From: Obelidium mucronatum
Lineage: Eukaryota; Chytridiomycota; Chytridiomycetes; Chytridiales; Chytriomycetaceae
DNA: 64,000 bases
Direction: 5' to 3'
NCBI GenBank assembly: GCA_025765595.1
Contig: JAIVFH010000053.1
Coordinates: 1-64,000, forward strand
The first letter of the stretch is position 1, and each line of letters begins with the position of its first letter. The notes below the pieces were generated by a model. The model was not told the origin of the DNA. It searched no databases and saw only the letters and a list, made by a program, of their open reading frames with translations. Made by a program: the position numbers and the translations under genes. Shown in pieces: positions 1 to 11,981 of this stretch.

Positions 1-167
1 AATTGATTATTGACTGCTCAATAAATGCTTATGGATCAATAAAGGACTTAATGAAAGATACCCGAAAAGAAAGGTGCCCTTTCCCTAGGATATGAAGTGG
101 TTTCTGTTTTACAAATGACAATGTGTGTCTTGTTATCAATAGCAATTGTCCCCCTTAAACCAAATAG

Positions 168-353
168 TCAATATTATTGTAAAGACTAATTACAATATTC
201 CTGAAAGTTTCACTCTTCCTGGAGTCGTGGTTAGCTGATTCCTCACACTATACACAAACCCGCTATCGGCCTGCACCAAAAATCCTAGAATAAATGTCAA
301 TATTATTGTAAAAACTAACTACAATATTCCTGAAAGTTTCAGTCTTCCTGGAG
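168..353. repeat. Pair of ~58-bp direct repeats
   Basis: Positions 168-225 and 296-353 carry nearly the same 58 bases, beginning with GTCAATATTATTGTAAA and ending CTTCCTGGAGT, with only a few differences. They lie about 70 bp apart, upstream of the transposon-like coding that starts near 660. They may be part of an element end or subterminal repeat; no inverted partner was found. The rest of 1-658 shows no supportable gene, only AT-rich sequence with a poly-T run near 481-490. Confidence 0.7.
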
Positions 354-658
354 TGGCCGTTGGTTTTTGGTTTTTATTTAATTGATTCCTCAATTTACAA
401 TGGTAAATATGCCTACATCACTGAATTGCGGTTTAGTTTTTAAAACCAGCCAATCATCCTGCACCGTGCAAGTCTGTCAAGTTTTTTTTTGTCAATAAAT
501 TGTGTGTGCTACACAGAGATTCTGGTCCTGGTACTGGGAGTGAGTGATGGTGCTGTTGAAGAATCAGTAGCTGCAAACAACAATGAGGAGACAAGTTTGG
601 ATGTTAGCCAACACTTGGTTAGGATATAAGGAGGAATGATTGGGGCTTCTTTATTTTT

Positions 659-1934
659 CTAAAGGTGTTGCAGTCGTTTTGCACCCACTCCTGCCTCTGA
701 ATCAATGTCAGAATCCAAACTTCCATTGTTGTCACTGGATGAGGCTGATGATGAATCATTGTCATCAGTTTCCTCTTCAGAAGAATCAGATGCATCAGAC
801 AATGATGACGATAAACTTTCCCCACAGTCATCCTCCGGAGAGTAGGCCTCCGAAGATGTGTCAGCATCTTTTACTTGATGTTTCGCTGATTTTGCCATTT
901 CTGGACGCCATTCTTTGTCCTATTCCGCCGCCCTTTCCTGCCAATATTCCTCATCCTTTTCCAAAGATTCTTCTCTATATTCCCCCTCCTGTTTCAAAGA
1001 TTTCCCCTTTTGCTGGCTAGCTTCCACATCTTGCTCCAATATCAATATAACAAAGTCATGACACTGACCACCTTCCACAACTGATTCTCCTTTGCTATTG
1101 TCCCCCAATCTCAAATCATCTCCATAAGAAACACAGAAAGAAGCACCCACTGCCATGTCCTTTTGGCACTTACCTGTCTCTCCCATTCCACCCTTCAACG
1201 CCCCCTTCAAAAATCTTTCGGATTTTCCTTGCACCAAGTCGCCATCATATGGCACACACATGACTCGCTCTGTCAAGGCAATATACTGTCGAATGAAATC
1301 AAGACATCGAAAGGCGCAATCTAATTGTACATTATTTTAGATGCACTTTGCGTGGATATTGTTATTTGAAGAAATAAATACCTGATTCTCCATGTTGGTC
1401 GCCATTCACAATATGAATATTATCAAAAAAGGATTTTTGTAAATGTGTAACTAGCAAATGTGTTTGTGTTGGCCAAATATCAAAGTCTTTAAGGGGCTGA
1501 TAAAAGACGACGCTGTCGTGGTGGAATACAAGAACTTGGAAATGAGTTGACGCGTAGAGGGTATTTTTAACTCTGTACAATTATGTAAGAGAGAGTATGT
1601 TTAACCCCATTAAACGTAATACCTTTTGTGTTCAGACGCGACCAAGACAAACAACATTCCTTTTCCTGAACCAACTTTTGAAGTGCTGTTACTTCTCTCA
1701 GAGTTCGTGCAAATCCATTAGCCCATACTTGGAAGTCTGGGTCATTGGCATAAGATTTCTTTGCCTGTTGTCCTTGAATACAAGTGACTTTTCGTAGAAG
1801 AAGGCAGTCTTGGGCTCAAGAAGCTCTTGAAACTGATCAAGTGTTAAGCCTTCATTGGTGTTTACTTGGGAAAGGTCTCACGTCTTGCCCAGAGCCGCAA
1901 GGTTGAATGTTTGGAGCATGGGCAAGTTGGCCAT
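659..1934 (-). pseudogene. Mobile-element gene with C48/Ulp1-like peptidase domain (minus copy, broken)
   Basis: Coding-like sequence runs from ATG 1934 down to 659 in several frames. A middle part (about 1580-1200) contains a stretch that reads HFQVLVFHHDSVVFYQP and then DCAFRCLDFIRQYIAL. This aligns block by block with the plus-strand gene at 3106-3500. The His-containing strand, followed by a D-C pair and a hydrophobic helix, is the layout of Ulp1/C48 cysteine proteases, which many large eukaryotic DNA transposons carry. The C-terminal end (898-659) is a strongly acidic Ser/Asp/Glu tail. Joining the pieces needs introns or frameshifts that I could not all define, so I treat it as a decayed or multi-exon element gene. 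The family assignment is inference from motif layout. Confidence 0.45.
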
Positions 1935-1997
1935 TTTTCAAATTGATTTTTTACAAAATAAATATATTTTTTGATTGAAAAGCATTAAGATTGCATT

Positions 1998-3612
1998 ATG
2001 GCAAGGATGCCACAAACAGCTAGCCGGAGCACAGGGGGTCATGCCCCAAAGTGGGACCTTAATCCTAAGAAGCCAAGAGGGAAGCAAGGTGAGATCAATG
2101 TCTATGGTGGAAGTGCTGGGGTTAATGTCTCAACACATTTACAGTTGTAAATGCTAGGTCATCATCTTCCACCTCAACTCAAGCAGTGACAAAAAGCAGA
2201 GAGAAAAGAGAATTGAAGCAGGGGCAGCCAAAAAGAAGAGCAAGACGGCAGCAGCGGAAGAGGAGGAAGACAAGCAAGATCACAAGGATGAAGATCAAAC
2301 AACAGCAAGAAAGCGAAACAAGAGTTTTCGGAAGACAAATTTTGATAGCGATGACGAAGAGCAGGAGGTTTCTCAGGAGGAAGACAAAGACCAGGAAGAA
2401 GGCAGTGAAGATAATGACGAAGAAGTGCAAGGAGTGCAAAGCTCTGTATCCTGCACAGGTTTAGGACCTAGGAAAAAAAAGGTGGCAAATCTGCCCCTGG
2501 TGATTCTGTAGTTTCTGGTTGTGATGGGAAAGCAATTGTTGATTTGGTCGTGTTAGTGGGTAAGAGTTTTCACAAACATTAATTGTTTGCGCAACAACTC
2601 TAATTGTGTGGAATAGAATCCAGGGACTTTGACAGGTACTATTCAAGGAAAAAACAATTGAATATGCAGCCAAGTGTATGAATGCATTCATTGAATTCGG
2701 GTGTTTACTTGGTACTCTTGAAAACGTGTTTGCTGACCTCAAGCGCATGTCTGGGTTTCAGGAACCCCTGTCTTTCAAGGGTGGGCTTCTTGTGAATGGA
2801 ATCGAAGAAAGGCTTGTGTCCCATGCAACCCAATAAGTGATCAAGAAGACTTTGGGGTTTGTTTCACCAGAGCAACAAAAGAGGGTGTTGCAACAAATGA
2901 ACGAGGAGTCCAAAAAAGAGTGGGGCAATTGTTGCTGTGCCAGTGTTAATTTCTGCAGAGAGGTAGCAGCTCAAGTCGAAAGACTGGGTGTAGCCATCAT
3001 TCATGTTGTCTCTGAAACGGCAAAAAAGTAAGTGACTCTTATCATTGAATACTTCTAACCGCTTTCTTATATCATAGCGGTAAAAAAATCTGCCCAAGTC
3101 ACTCTGTGGTGGTTGTGGTTGAAAAAGAATCAGTCACACTCTTCCAACCCCATTTTGAGGGATTCAAATGGCCTCAAGTGACTCTCCCGCTTCTGGCTAA
3201 CCTGGCTGCCAAGTATACCCGTAATCTATTTGTTACCAACGGCAGACAAACCATCACACATGACTGCTCCTACCACTGCTTGGACTTTATTCGGTTCTAT
3301 GCCGCTCTTTCTCCCAACAATGGGTTTCCACGCTGTCAAGCAAGAAAGTACAACACTGCGATAGTTGATGGCAATTACCAGATGAAGGCTAGAAGTAGGT
3401 TTTCCAAATTCCAGGATACTAAAGGGTATAGCAAGGTCTGGAGTGAGTTTGATGAAGCGGTTCAACAATTACTTCTTGAAAAGAATGCAAGTTATGAGGA
3501 TTCCAATGACAGTACTTTTCCTGGTGTTAAGTTGTTACCTTTTTTTTATTTTGTGTTTATATCCACCGCGGCCGTAATAAAATCAAGTAAAATCACTTTT
3601 GGGATTTATTAA
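1998..3612 (+). pseudogene. Mobile-element gene: H3-tail-like N-terminus, acidic region, C48/Ulp1-like peptidase (broken)
   Basis: ATG 1998 lies 63 nt from the divergent ATG 1934. The first 48 codons begin M-ARMPQTASRSTGGHAP, strikingly like the histone H3 tail. An acidic Lys/Glu/Asp-rich segment follows in another frame (about 2233-2470). Next come a fragment around 2643-2835 that ends in TAA, and coding from 2837 onwards. The last part (3106-3530) has HSVVVVVEKESVTLFQP, then GRQTITHDC and a CLDFIRFYAAL helix. This matches the His strand and Gln-x4-Asp-Cys block of Ulp1/C48 peptidases; the usual Trp after His is replaced by Ser. The frame changes and the in-frame TAA at 2834 mean the gene is either spliced in ways I cannot confirm or dead. 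Its partner at 659-1934 is a paralogue. Confidence 0.45.
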
Positions 3613-3760
3613 CATGTAGAAACACAATCCTAGTGTTGTTGGGAGGTTCCTGTTGTGTTGGGGTTAAAGTTGGGTTTTTTTTTATCTTCAACTTAATAAC
3701 AAAGGAACAACCGGTACAGCGGCTGGCCACCAACAGTACTGCAATGGAGATTTGCCCCTT

Positions 3761-5184
3761 CTACACAACCACAAGATCATGCAAGCTACAAATCACATCT
3801 GCGTGACTCCAGTTATCCCCTGCGTTAATGTGGGCGCTCAACCTCTCCTTGAACTTTTGCAAGTAACAATATTCAATATTTTCGCACAAGATAACAACCA
3901 CCCCTCTTGATGTTGCTTCCAAAAGTTCAAGGTGACTCATATTGCCCGTGATGTACAATTGTGCGGGATACCATCGAGTCAAGACACTATAACCGCTCCC
4001 TGCACAAACAGCAATATTGATAATGTGTTTTTCAGAAGCCGTCGTTCCTGGAGGTAGCACTAGACAAACACGGGCTAGGGGAATCCTCTTCTTGAGGCGC
4101 ATGACCAAGTTTTCCACTGTTTTGGTTTGTTTGAGTGAAAAGTAGGCTCCTGTACCAGGGTGTACCTTTCGATCCATGCGATAGTGATAGGTCCCATCAA
4201 GACCAAGGATAGGACTATACTTATCCCGGATTTCAACTGTGAGACCTGAGGTAATCCAATAGTTGATTCCACCTGAATACGTCTCCAGGGCATTGCGAGG
4301 GGTCACTATTGAGATGCCATTGGCAGCACACAGAAGCAACATGTGCTGAGTTTGATCCGCAGTGGTGATGCCCTGCAGTGCAGATAGGTTTGGGGGGGTG
4401 CTAGGCCATTATGACTCCAATTAAGGGGTCATTGATGGCCTCTTGAACAGTCTTCATGGTAAGATCCAGCACAAGAAGAACCTGTGCCAATCAATTAGTG
4501 TTTGATCATCACTGCAACACAACGATTTACCTTTGATGCATCAGTGCGTGGAGTGGGAGTCTCCAGCACTAGTCCAACAGTCTTGGGGTTTTCAGTAAAT
4601 CTATTGTGGGCAATGCGTTCAAAGAGCGCATAGTTGACCCTTTCAAGAGATTCAATTCCTCAGGCACAGGTCCATGCCTTTGCTTATCTTCGTCCTCTGA
4701 GGAGTAAACCTTGTTCTCTTGGTAAATGGCATCATCCTCTTCCCTTTCCCTCTGTGTCTTTTTCCACCGCTCAATGTACGGTCGAGGATCATGATAAGGA
4801 TCGTAAGGTCCAATCATTGCGCTTTTGGGCCATTTATTCCTTGGGTATTCATCCAGAATGCCTAATCTATGAGCTAGAGAAAGTTCAGTTATTGTTACAT
4901 TCTTTTGAATGTAAGGGGCCACCTTGATCTAACAGGAAGTCATCCTTGCTTCTACGGTTATTCATGCTTCTAGGCGGTTTACTTTTAAGGCGTTTACCAC
5001 CAAAACTGCCTGGGGAGGTGGCTGCTGTGGATGGTATTGTTCCTCTTGGATCGCTACTGCTGCCGGATTCACTGCTGCTGGATTCACTACAATTTAAGGG
5101 ATTGGCACTTCCCATGGGCTGGCTGGATCCAGAGGCCTTGCAACCGCTAGCAGGTTTGCTGAAATTGTTTGGTTTTTGTGTCAT
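3761..5184 (-). other. Unrecognised minus-strand gene converging on the C48-like gene
   Basis: An open frame of 193 codons (ATG 4342 to 3761) is preceded upstream, on the same strand, by a Ser/Gly-rich N-terminal piece (5184-4885) and a charged piece (4922-4569) in a different frame. The best-preserved part has PILGLDGTYHYRMDRK and alternating hydrophobic segments, but I do not recognise a family. It ends about 150 bp from the 3' end of the plus-strand peptidase-like gene, so the two converge, and it probably belongs to the same mobile element. The frame change near 4900 could be an intron or a frameshift. No function is proposed. Confidence 0.35.
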
Positions 5185-5383
5185 TTAAGGCCCAAATTAC
5201 AAATGAGATTTTGAAATTTTTTTGAAATTAAGAAAAGAATTTCGAAAAAAGGAAATGAGAAAGGTTCAAAATCAGCTGAAAAGTAAAATATGTTTTTTTC
5301 TCAAAAGTAACTACCATTAGAAAGGAATTTGCCTACTATGGAACTATGAAACCACAAAAAAAAAAAAAAAGAATCATTACGCC

Positions 5384-8300
5384 ATGGACTTGAAAAAAAA
5401 ATCCGCACATTGCTGACATTTTAGCTCGTTACAGTCAGTGTATTGACATGCATCAGAGTGCTTGCAATGGCATTGGAAACATGTGCGCTCCTTCACACCG
5501 TCTTGCTTCTTTCCATTTGCTTCACACACAATTTGCTAACTCTAACCCTAAGGAGTTGGTGTGGACTGTAGGAGATCGCATGTGTTGTCTGCAGTGACTA
5601 CAGACAATTTTTGCAATGCGCCTGTTCTCTCGTGGTGCAGCAAGCATGTGCATCCGGTAGGAGTTCAAGGACAGGATTTGCCCATACATGGCTTGGACAA
5701 TGGGAGTTGCTCCCAATATGTCTTGCGGAGGTGCCCTCTAAGCCCTCGGCCGAAGACTCGTGTGAGAAGCAAAGCTGGATTCTGGTTTACAAAAAGTAGT
5801 TTCACCATTTATTATGCATCAAATCTAATACTTACTCACCAGGTGCATTTGAAGCCTCAGCCCACCTTTCCCCTGAAGTATCAAAGCCTTCAGGGGTCTC
5901 CCACTTTTTTTTTAAATCTTCAATATCCTTAAAGCATTGATTTTTGAAAGGCTTTGGTTCAATTGGCAGAGGTGCATTTGCTAGGGCAGTCTATTTTAAA
6001 AAAGTAATGATTGGTTAAATCAAATGTATAAAATAACTATACAATTTGAAAGAAAAGAGAAAATGTATGATTCATCAAGCCAAGCTCATCTCAAAATCAA
6101 ACAAGCCCAACTTTGCACCAATGAAAATGCTCCATGTGAGCTATCTCCAAAATAAATGTCCCACCATGTGTGATGACATCTTGATGCAAAGTCGGAGCAA
6201 ACAGATGATTTTCAAACCCATAATTCTGCTATGCAACAATGAAATTGTTCCATGTGAACTAATTCCAAAAGACGCTCCACCATATGCAGTGGCATCCTTA
6301 ATGCATAGCCAAGCATACAGGTTTGCAACCAAAAACCATCATTTCTCAACTCAATTAAATCAAATTTATAGTCATACATAAAAGAGGGGAGGGATCAACA
6401 AGAAATATCTACCTGAATCCAACCAGTGTAATTCGGCAAAGTGGCTCGGGTGCTGTGTACTGGGTAGTGGCAGGTCTTTAAAAAAGTCAATTAGTTTGGG
6501 ATTGTTGAACCAAACTGAGGTAAAGATGAATACAAACAGGATTGGTTGCAGGCTCAGCGATCTGTTTCCCATCAGAAGCCGCCATTGTTGATCCCTGTAT
6601 TTTGGTCAATGCAACACAGTAGATTAAACATAACCAAGACATACGTCTTTCTCGGGTAGAGGAACCTGAATGCTGCCATCATTTTGAGACGCAATAGCGT
6701 AAGAAAGGAGGTGAGCAGCACCACCCGCAACCACACTCCAATCTACTAACTTCCAGCTCTTTGACTTCCTGTAGACCAATCCTCTCATAATGATCAATGA
6801 TTCTGCCCCAAACTGAGGCCAAGCTTGTATCATTTGCATCCATTGTGCTCATTTTTTCTTTTTTTTTTTGAGTTCTTGAAAAAAATAAGGGGACTTTTGA
6901 AATTAGTTCCAAAACTGGCAATACAACTCCTACGTAGTATGGAGCTGCCAATAGGGTAGCATGGCCTGGTGTGTTTGGTGGGAAATTTTGGGGGTTTGCA
7001 GCAACCCAAGGCAGGTCAATGTGGGCATCGCTCAAGGCATTCACTACGTATTGAACCAATACTCTGTAATCAATCCCGCAAAAGATTGGTTGAGCAGTGG
7101 AGGAATTTGTTGGAAGAATACTGATGGGGATGAAGGTCTTATAACCAAGTCCTTCAAGGTGGGCCTAACAAAGCTACAAGGAAATCAGATTATTGATAAT
7201 AACCTAGAAGTAACAATAGCAAAAAAAAAAAGTAATTCACATACTCTTTGATGTTGCAAGCAGCAATCAGGTTTGTTTCAAAGCAACCACCGCAAACCAA
7301 AGGACCCCATGGCATAGCTTCAAAAGCGTGATAGGGAGCAAGAATACCAATGATGGCTAGTTCAACCCAAGGAAGGACAGTGGCAGCACCAACCATAAAG
7401 GGAGGGGGATGGCTCTTTTGGCGGCATTCCTCTCTGCTCTTGTGGGAACATGAGAGATAGCTAGCAAGTTTGCACCCGCCTCCAGGGCACAATCTTTTCT
7501 GAACACCTAGAGCACAAGTAAGAATTTCGAGTTAATAAGTTGTGCAATAATGTAGATTTTAAGGAATCAGTTACTCACCCATTCAGCCAACCAAGAACCA
7601 TTCATGATGAATTGTCTAGGCAAGGCATTGACAAAATATTTGAGCATCTTGTTGGCTTGGAGACAAATGATTTGCTCTCATTGTGCATTTGGTGCTGAGA
7701 CAAGGGGTACCAACATTGACGACAGGGACAGGGGCAACTCCCCATTGGTAGTTGGCCAAAGATGACGGCTCCACAAAATCAGTAAATGTGTGACAAAGGT
7801 AGTGCCTGACAACTTCTCTTTTGTGTGGTCCACGACCCAAGTAAGTTGTGCCAATTGGGTTCAAAGATGGCACATAGTTGGCAGGCAGAGGTACAAGGGG
7901 AAAGCAGGGATTATGGCTGAGTTTTTCTGAAGGAAACTTGAGTAGCCATACAAAAATGTCTGAGAGATCTCAACGTCTGCATGGTCTGCTCCCAGAAAAT
8001 AAAGAATGCTGAAAACCCCCACTCACAAGTGGATACTACAAAAGCACATTTGATGGATTTTTTGGTTTCTGTATTCCATCCCAACTTTACCTTTTTTCCA
8101 GTTCTTTGGAGCATGCTGCAAAAGTTTCCTTCTGCTGATTGTTCCAACACTTCAGCAACTAAGTTGCATCCTGTCTCCCATAGACTGCAGCAGGGTCTAA
8201 TACTGGGTAATCTGTGTGCTCAAAAAGCTGGTTAACGAGTAGCATATGCTATGCCAATGCTGTTGCATCAGACCAACTACCCGATCCAGTAATAACACCC

Positions 8301-9690
8301 TCTTAGCGTGCAACTGACCCTACCTCCCCAATCCAACCATCTTTCGCAAAGGCTGCAGCAAGGGAATGATGTCTGTCTGCTTGCTTATTTCCTTGTCCCA
8401 TTGGTACATGGGAAATTGCAGTCCATTGAAATTGCATTTCAGAAGTAAACTGTTGTGGGGGATTTGCTGCAATTGATGCTGTGAGAGGAAGTGGTGGAGT
8501 TAAACAGGCTGGTGGGACCGGGGGTGCCTGGAATGGAGGAGCAGGAAGTAAGTGGGTGGGGGTGGCAAGGGCTGGCTTGTTGAGCCAGGCTGTTAATTTT
8601 ACTTGGTTTTTTTGCAGTGGGTAGAGGGGTTTCCAGGAGCTCATCAGTAGTTTCCCTCTTAATCAGTAAGGGACGGCTACTTGATGATGAAACATACCTG
8701 TTTGATGTTGCAGAATAATCCTGAACATCAGACTCCCAGTTGTTGTAGTTATTTTAATCCATGTAACTGCTTGAATCAGCTTTTTGATGATCCAGTGCCC
8801 AGATTAAGTTGACTTGACTGATACAAGTGGTCTTGAAAACTTTTGAAGTTGGGGTCAATTCCATCACCAACACCTTCATCAACTGGATAAACCCTCTCCT
8901 CTTCAATAACGTCATTGTTTACGGCTTCTTTTCCCTTGCCTGTATTTGTTTTTCCCTTGATTGCAGCAAGTTGCTACCTGGATCAACTCCAATGATGTCC
9001 TCAACAGCAATTGTTTGATTGTAGATACATACATTCAGGTCCAAATTCAAAATCCCCTTATCATGTAAATTCCTCACTTCCAATCCACAATGTTGTCAAA
9101 GTCGATATTGTTTCCAAGAGTGTGGGCATTATCATGCCAGTTTTTTCTAACAAACAAGAGAGGGTTTGCCCTATTGGCAGCATTATGGGCAATTAGGTCG
9201 TTGAGATTTGTCTAAAACGTCCATTGGACAAAGTAGGATGCTGTTGAATAAAAATGAGGTTTTAGCAAACATTGAATAAAGACAATTAATTCCAAAGAAG
9301 CTTACCATTTCTTGGAGTACTCATCCTTACAGGCCACTTGATGCAAGTTGGGTCAACAAAGAGATGGAGCAATTTCCTTCTGCGGTCTTCATGGTTTGGT
9401 CCCTCAATGTGTCCCATATGTGCATGAGGATTTATGCCAGCTTGTGTCAGGATGTCAACTGCTGGCAATACTAGATTTTGACAACTTACTCTCGGGTGTA
9501 GGCCAGAATATTGGGAGCCATTCTTCTCCCAGCACTGATGAGGTTGGCTTCAAAGTTGGCACCGCGACTAAGGTTGTTCCAAGGCATTGCTTCCAAGAAA
9601 TCCTTGTAGGGAGCAAGAAAATTCTTGAGGACACTTGTACAGACATGGCGCAACCTCAAACTTTACGTGGCCCATGTCTCAGTTGAGTCC
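5384..9690 (-). other. Degenerate minus-strand coding relic, probably a transposon, with a Cys-rich cluster
   Basis: This stretch holds many short open fragments on the minus strand, none long enough to be a gene alone. The clearest is at about 5535-5390, which reads CFQCHCKHSDACQYTDC followed by more CxxC, a zinc-binding-type cysteine cluster. Just upstream, in another frame, is a piece with CSHCRQHM (5716-5522). Other coding-like pieces are at 7251-6880 (one unbroken stretch after an intron-like gap), 7492-7190 (Cys-rich, CPGGGCKLAS), 8644-8303 (Pro-rich) and 9468-9286. Frames change repeatedly and intergenic sequence is AT-rich. I infer an old mobile element or dead gene; I cannot name its family. 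Confidence 0.35.
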
Positions 9691-9959
9691 ACACACAGAT
9701 GTGTGTGTATGCGACTTCTCCCAGTCATGAACTCAAGATCTGTAGTAGATACAATAATGTTCATGACCACAATCAAACAAAGTAATAGGGAGTATCCCTT
9801 ACAGTTAAAATAGATTTATTTAAATTCAATTGGAACCTCAAAGAAGATGGTAGAAGAAGGGTTAGGGGTTTATTTACAAAATAATAGTACCACTTAATAC
9901 TGAAGTAGATTTAAGATTTAATTGAGAGGCAAACTTCAGTGAGTGACCTCAAAACTTAA

Positions 9960-10060
9960 AAGTACAACTTTGTAGATTGAAACTTTGTAGATTGAGCTCA
10001 AGCAAATAACTAATAACTTTGTAGATAGATCTCAATTAAATAATTTTGTAGATTGTAGGT
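9960..10060. repeat. Short degenerate tandem repeat (ACTTTGTAGATTGA-like)
   Basis: Four to five imperfect copies of a unit like AACTTTGTAGATTGA occur within about 100 bp. The following 10061-10714 region shows no supportable gene; short open frames there have no family resemblance. Confidence 0.6.
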
Positions 10061-10714
10061 GCTATTTTCATTGAGAAATCAGCCTTCAGGTTGGTGGATT
10101 TGGATAGCGCTTTTGGATAGTGTTGGAATCAAATAAACAGAATGATCAGATCACCCCCCTGACTACTTGAGTGCCATAGATCATGTATACTATTTCAGGC
10201 TGGCTGGACTACGAGGAAGCGAGGACTTAAAGTTTGTGACGGTGGCATTGTCGACGATTTTCACTGACTTTCTTTGGCCCCAAAACTTAACGACTCAGTC
10301 CAGATCATCAGTTTACAGCAGTTTACATTATCTGAAAGCTGTTTGGCATGAGCTTCGGCATTGTGTACTTGAAATCCGTTGCTATACGTCCCTGTTCTGT
10401 CATTAGACAGAAACTCTCTGACACTCTAAAGTTTGCTCAATAGAACCAACGCAAAGACCAGAATCGGCGTCCAGCACACGAATGTTCAAACGAGCGCTGC
10501 GGCGATGGATTTCAGTTGTCATGAAGTCAGGTCGAACAAACCATCACTAAGTGGGAAACACAAACTAGCTACCTTTCTGTCCTGTCTGTGATGTCGATGT
10601 AGTCGACGGTGGCTCGCGTTCCGTTGATTCGAATGTGTGAAAGTCGGCCCTCTGAAATACGGCTTTGACTCACGGTTCTGTTGATCAACATTCTTTATTT
10701 AAGGTAACAAGCAG

Positions 10715-11669
10715 TTAATCATCAGAGTCATACGCGTCTTCATCCTTGTTAGGCTCAGAAAATCCAAAAATGGTCTTACGAGGACCCGATGTTGTTTCGC
10801 GAGCATCCAAGTCAATCACCTCTGCAGCAAATAAGTAAGGAACAGGGTGCCGTGAAATTATGGGATAAATATACTCAACTGGCCTCTGCAAGTCGCCTTT
10901 CCAACATGGCGGTTTGAAAAGAATCCGATTCGCCCAACTCTTCAAAACCAATCAACCTCTCAACAGACACACCATCTACGAATGGGATCACGCAAGGAAG
11001 GACTTTGACTTTCAGGCGGTCAACCAAGAATGGACATACTTCGACATCAATCTTGATGAATCTAGTTTTTGGATGTTTTCTGGCTAGGGTCTAGAATTCA
11101 CTTAGAAAGAAAAAAGAATAGACAGCCGAGGACAGAGAAACAATAACGAACCCCCAAATGTCTGTCCATGATTTGACAACGGCGGAACTCCTTGTGGTAG
11201 AAGTGCACTACAACTTTATCAATCGATGTCGTGATGCTTAGCACTTCCTTTTCTGAGAGAATATTCTCATACGAGCCGTGGTGCACAGAGGCCATTTTCT
11301 CCTGCGCCAACATCATCCTACGGATATCATTAGGGGGTGTTTCAGTTGGTAATATTCTCTGCTGCAAAGGTGAAACTCACTCTGCCCGAAGTTCCTCCAT
11401 TCTTCTCTCGCGCATTTCAGCGAGCAAATGGTCGTCGTCTTCTTCAAGCTCTGCGAAAAGGGCGTCTTCGTCGAATTCAATTGGCTCCAGCGGTCTAGCG
11501 GGATGGTTTAATCAAGGACAAAGGACATCAAGAGAACACTGGGTACGCACTGAGGAATACTCTGCTTTATATTCTGCTGTGTTTGCTGCTGTTGCTGGGC
11601 CTTGTGGTGGTCACATTCTGCACAGTCAGTGGTGTCCATTTTTGAAGATAAGTTTCCACCCACTGACAT
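10715..11669 (-). CDS. TXNDC9: Thioredoxin-domain protein 9 / phosducin-like Plp1
   Basis: Cytosolic thioredoxin-fold co-chaperone of the phosducin-like family, which works with the CCT/TRiC chaperonin in tubulin and actin folding. ATG is at 11669 and the stop codon at 10715, with several short introns. Visible blocks are an acidic Glu/Asp helix ending in LLAEMRERRMEELRAE, then HGSYENILSEKEVL, then VVVHFYHKEFRRCQIMDRHL, the family's signature strand-helix. These are followed by TRFIKIDVEVCPFLVDRL, VKVLPCVIPFVDGVSVERL and GFEELG of the thioredoxin fold. The C-terminus ends DAYDSDD, like the acidic tail of animal TXNDC9. Splice joins keep frame throughout. The gene is divergent from QCR2, with 312 bp between start codons. 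The redox CxxC of true thioredoxins is absent, as is usual in this family. Confidence 0.88.
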
Positions 11670-11981
11670 AAAGATTCTTCACCACTCAATTGTAATGTCT
11701 GACAACAAACAGTCCGTCTAACCTATCACGTCAATCATGCATGAGCTGTGGAACTTTCCTCTTCATTGTAAAGGCACGTCTTTTGGAATGCAAGATTTAA
11801 GCGACACGAAATCTTTGGCATCAGCAAGACTTTGTCAAAAGCTGGACATTTATTAGGTTTCATTAGTATTTATATTTATTTTAATTAGCGATTGCTTCAG
11901 GGTGAAATTATATTATTTTATCTTATTTTACAGATATATTTATCTATATTATTTTCCTTTTTCTTCACTCAGTTACCACAA

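Noticed and set aside
10167..10406. Small plus-strand gene
   Set aside because: 79 codons, no recognisable features and an AT-rich, repeat-containing context.
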